Source: Vibrio mimicus | GTDB taxonomy: Bacteria > Pseudomonadota > Gammaproteobacteria > Enterobacterales > Vibrionaceae | DNA: 64,000 nucleotides | Direction: 5' to 3' | Assembly: GCF_019048845.1 (NCBI RefSeq) | Contig: NZ_CP077425.1 | Location: 434,001-498,000, forward strand | Shown: piece by piece, positions 62,851-64,000 of the stretch | Position numbering within the stretch: the first letter of the stretch is position 1 | Layout: each line of letters starts with the position of its first letter | Notes under the pieces: model-generated | Database searches by the model: none | Told to the model about the DNA's origin: nothing | What the model saw: the letters and a program-made list of their open reading frames with translations, nothing else | Translations under genes and position numbers: made by a program

Positions 62851-63895
62851 AAGTGCAACGATCAGCGATAATATTCAACAAAACATTCCTCCGGTGTTTT
62901 AAAGCCCAGACGAGCTCTGGGTCTGTTGTTAAGTTTGTGTGCAATCGCATTGCACTTTGCTTGAGTAAGTGTCTCCATCGAGGTGCCTTTGGGCAGATAT
63001 TGTCGGATAAGTCCGTTGGTATTTTCATTGGTTCCTCGCTCCCAAGAGTGGTGTGGGTTAGCAAAATAAAATCGAGTATCGGTGGTGGCTTCAATAAGCT
63101 CATATTGGTTAAACTCAGTGCCATTATCGGCGGTAATGGTGGTAAACAGACCATCAAATCGACTCATAAGCTGAATGGTTCGCCGATTAAGTGATGCGGT
63201 TGTTCGGTCGTCCATTTGCCCAATCAGGGTGTAGCCGGTCATGCGTTCAACGAGTGTCACGATGCAGTGTTTAGAGCCTTTTCCCATAACTGTATCAATT
63301 TCCCAGTGTCCACGCGTTTTACGTGTTTCGACACTTTTGGGTCGTTCCGAGATATGTCGTTTATTGGCGAGCCTTCCTCGACTATCGTAGGCAGCGTAAC
63401 GCTTTCGCCGCTGTTTGGTTGATTGCCTTAGATGCTTCCAAAGCGTGCCCCCATTGGCTTTATCTCGCCAGATGTACTGGTAAATGGATTCATGGCTAAT
63501 GGTCGGCTGTTTATATCGTTTCATTCTTCCGACCACTTGAGCAGGACTCCAGTCTTTTTTAATAAAGTGCACGACTTGGTTATATTGCTGCTGAGTAATG
63601 CGCTGATTACGCCTAGATTTACTTCGTCTTGTCCGAGTGCGTTGGTCGGCTTTGAAAGCCCGATAGGCGCCATCGTAAGCACAACGGTTGCGAGCAATTT
63701 CGCGAGAAATCGTACTCTTATGTCGCCCAGTGAGTTTGGCGATATGGGTATAGCTTAGACCTTGCTTTTTATAAGCAGCGATTGTATATCTCTCACCCTC
63801 GGTGAGCTGTTTATAAGTCATTCTTTTTCACTTCTTGGCGGGAGGAAAAATAGGGATTATGACGGCTCACCGTTTTATTTTTTAGTGTTGCACTT
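62851..63895. mobile_element. IS30-family insertion sequence (approximate ends)
   Basis: The element is bounded by AAGTGCAAC at 62851-62859 and its complement GTTGCACTT at 63887-63895; the outer ends could extend a few bases further. Inside is one intact transposase. No clear target-site duplication was found: ACTTAGTAT appears on both flanks but at different distances from the repeats. It sits 46 bases after the hydrolase pseudogene. Confidence 0.7.
62862..63821 (-). CDS. IS30-family transposase
   Basis: A 319-residue protein with an N-terminal helix-turn-helix (GLSYTHIAKLTGRHKSTISR at 21-40) that binds the element ends, and an intact DDE catalytic domain: Asp176 in HWEIDTVMG, Asp232 in TADNGTEF and Glu266 in ERGTNENTNG (33 residues after Asp232, the IS30 spacing). 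The frame has no stop or shift, so it could be active. It catalyses cut or copy of the IS via circle intermediates in this family. Its stop codon lies within the left end repeat region. Confidence 0.92.
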   Translation of the reverse strand: MTYKQLTEGERYTIAAYKKQGLSYTHIAKLTGRHKSTISREIARNRCAYDGAYRAFKADQRTRTRRSKSRRNQRITQQQYNQVVHFIKKDWSPAQVVGRMKRYKQPTISHESIYQYIWRDKANGGTLWKHLRQSTKQRRKRYAAYDSRGRLANKRHISERPKSVETRKTRGHWEIDTVMGKGSKHCIVTLVERMTGYTLIGQMDDRTTASLNRRTIQLMSRFDGLFTTITADNGTEFNQYELIEATTDTRFYFANPHHSWERGTNENTNGLIRQYLPKGTSMETLTQAKCNAIAHKLNNRPRARLGFKTPEECFVEYYR

Positions 63896-63965
63896 AGTAT
63901 ATGAATCCAAGTGAATAAATAAGGCAAAATACATTTGCATTGCGAATCCATCCATGTAAAATACC

Positions 63966-63988
63966 TCACTTCTTAATTAATGAAGTGA
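63966..63988 (+). promoter_or_regulatory. Hairpin just before the window end
   Basis: TCACTTC pairs with GAAGTGA across TTAATTAAT, followed by AGAGGATAATA. The AGAGGA looks like a ribosome-binding site, so a rightward gene may start just beyond the window. Confidence 0.4.
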
Positions 63989-64000
63989 TAGAGGATAATA

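Overview
The window looks like chromosome II of Vibrio cholerae or a very close relative. The basis is recognition of gene families and gene order, not a database search: cspV, a second peptide deformylase, a TagA-like chitin-binding metalloprotease, the divergent norR/hmpA pair, a secreted AA10 LPMO, two DUF3316 proteins and tnaA with a tnaC leader peptide. I see no rRNA, no intact tRNA, no CRISPR array and no prophage. Most of the window is compact, operon-structured accessory-metabolism DNA. Only the last ~3.3 kb (from about 60.7 kb) looks disturbed: it is AT-rich, with a duplicated and decayed gene, an ERIC element and an IS30-family insertion.

Layout. 0-8.5 kb: the 5' end of guaC with an unusual hairpin leader, a small outer-membrane barrel, a K+ channel, an NhaC-type antiporter, ldhA, nnr, a two-gene signalling operon (receiver-CheC plus PAS), and two small membrane proteins. 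8.9-13.7 kb: arfA (ribosome rescue, with a terminator hairpin inside the reading frame), a cold-shock gene, and the NO-defence pair hmpA/norR sharing a sigma-54 promoter region, then an MscS-like channel. 13.8-20.2 kb: pepT, nupC with a long structured leader, a candidate sRNA, a FrnE-like DsbA protein and a chemoreceptor. 20.5-28.1 kb: a complete MoxR/Bat operon (MoxR ATPase, DUF58, DUF4381, two VWA proteins, BatD) followed by a SIMPL protein. 28.3-31.9 kb: cspV, a GAF-GGDEF protein, an L,D-transpeptidase and a DUF3820 protein.

32-41 kb: the tnaC-tnaA tryptophanase operon, an ABC-F ATPase, a ferric-reductase-like flavocytochrome, and a LacI-type regulator divergent from a PTS IIA-IIB-IIC operon with repeated palindromic operators between them, then def. 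41.5-54.4 kb: a large secreted TagA-like protein; a sigma-54-driven operon for a TAXI-type TRAP transporter and L-2-hydroxyglutarate oxidase, next to a divergent DctD/DctB-like two-component pair; and an LPMO. 54.8-60.5 kb: a DUF3316 protein with a three-way-junction-shaped leader, glpT-glpQ, and a nucleoside salvage group (pnuC, an NP-I phosphorylase, a CRP/FNR-type regulator). 60.8-64 kb: an alpha/beta hydrolase with a DUF3316 gene, a broken hydrolase copy split by an ERIC element at a TA dinucleotide, and an IS30-family transposase.

How the genes work together. Themes are nitrosative stress (norR/hmpA), nucleoside and nicotinamide-riboside salvage (guaC, nupC, pnuC, phosphorylase), chitin and mucosal carbon use (LPMO, TagA-like protein, glpTQ, PTS), C5-dicarboxylate use (TAXI-TRAP plus LhgO under DctBD-like control) and translation quality control (arfA, ABC-F, def). 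Several loci carry RNA-level control signals: tnaC, the arfA hairpin, the guaC and nupC leaders, the DUF3316 leader and a probable sRNA. All coordinates and motif positions were read by eye; homology calls rest on motif and family recognition.
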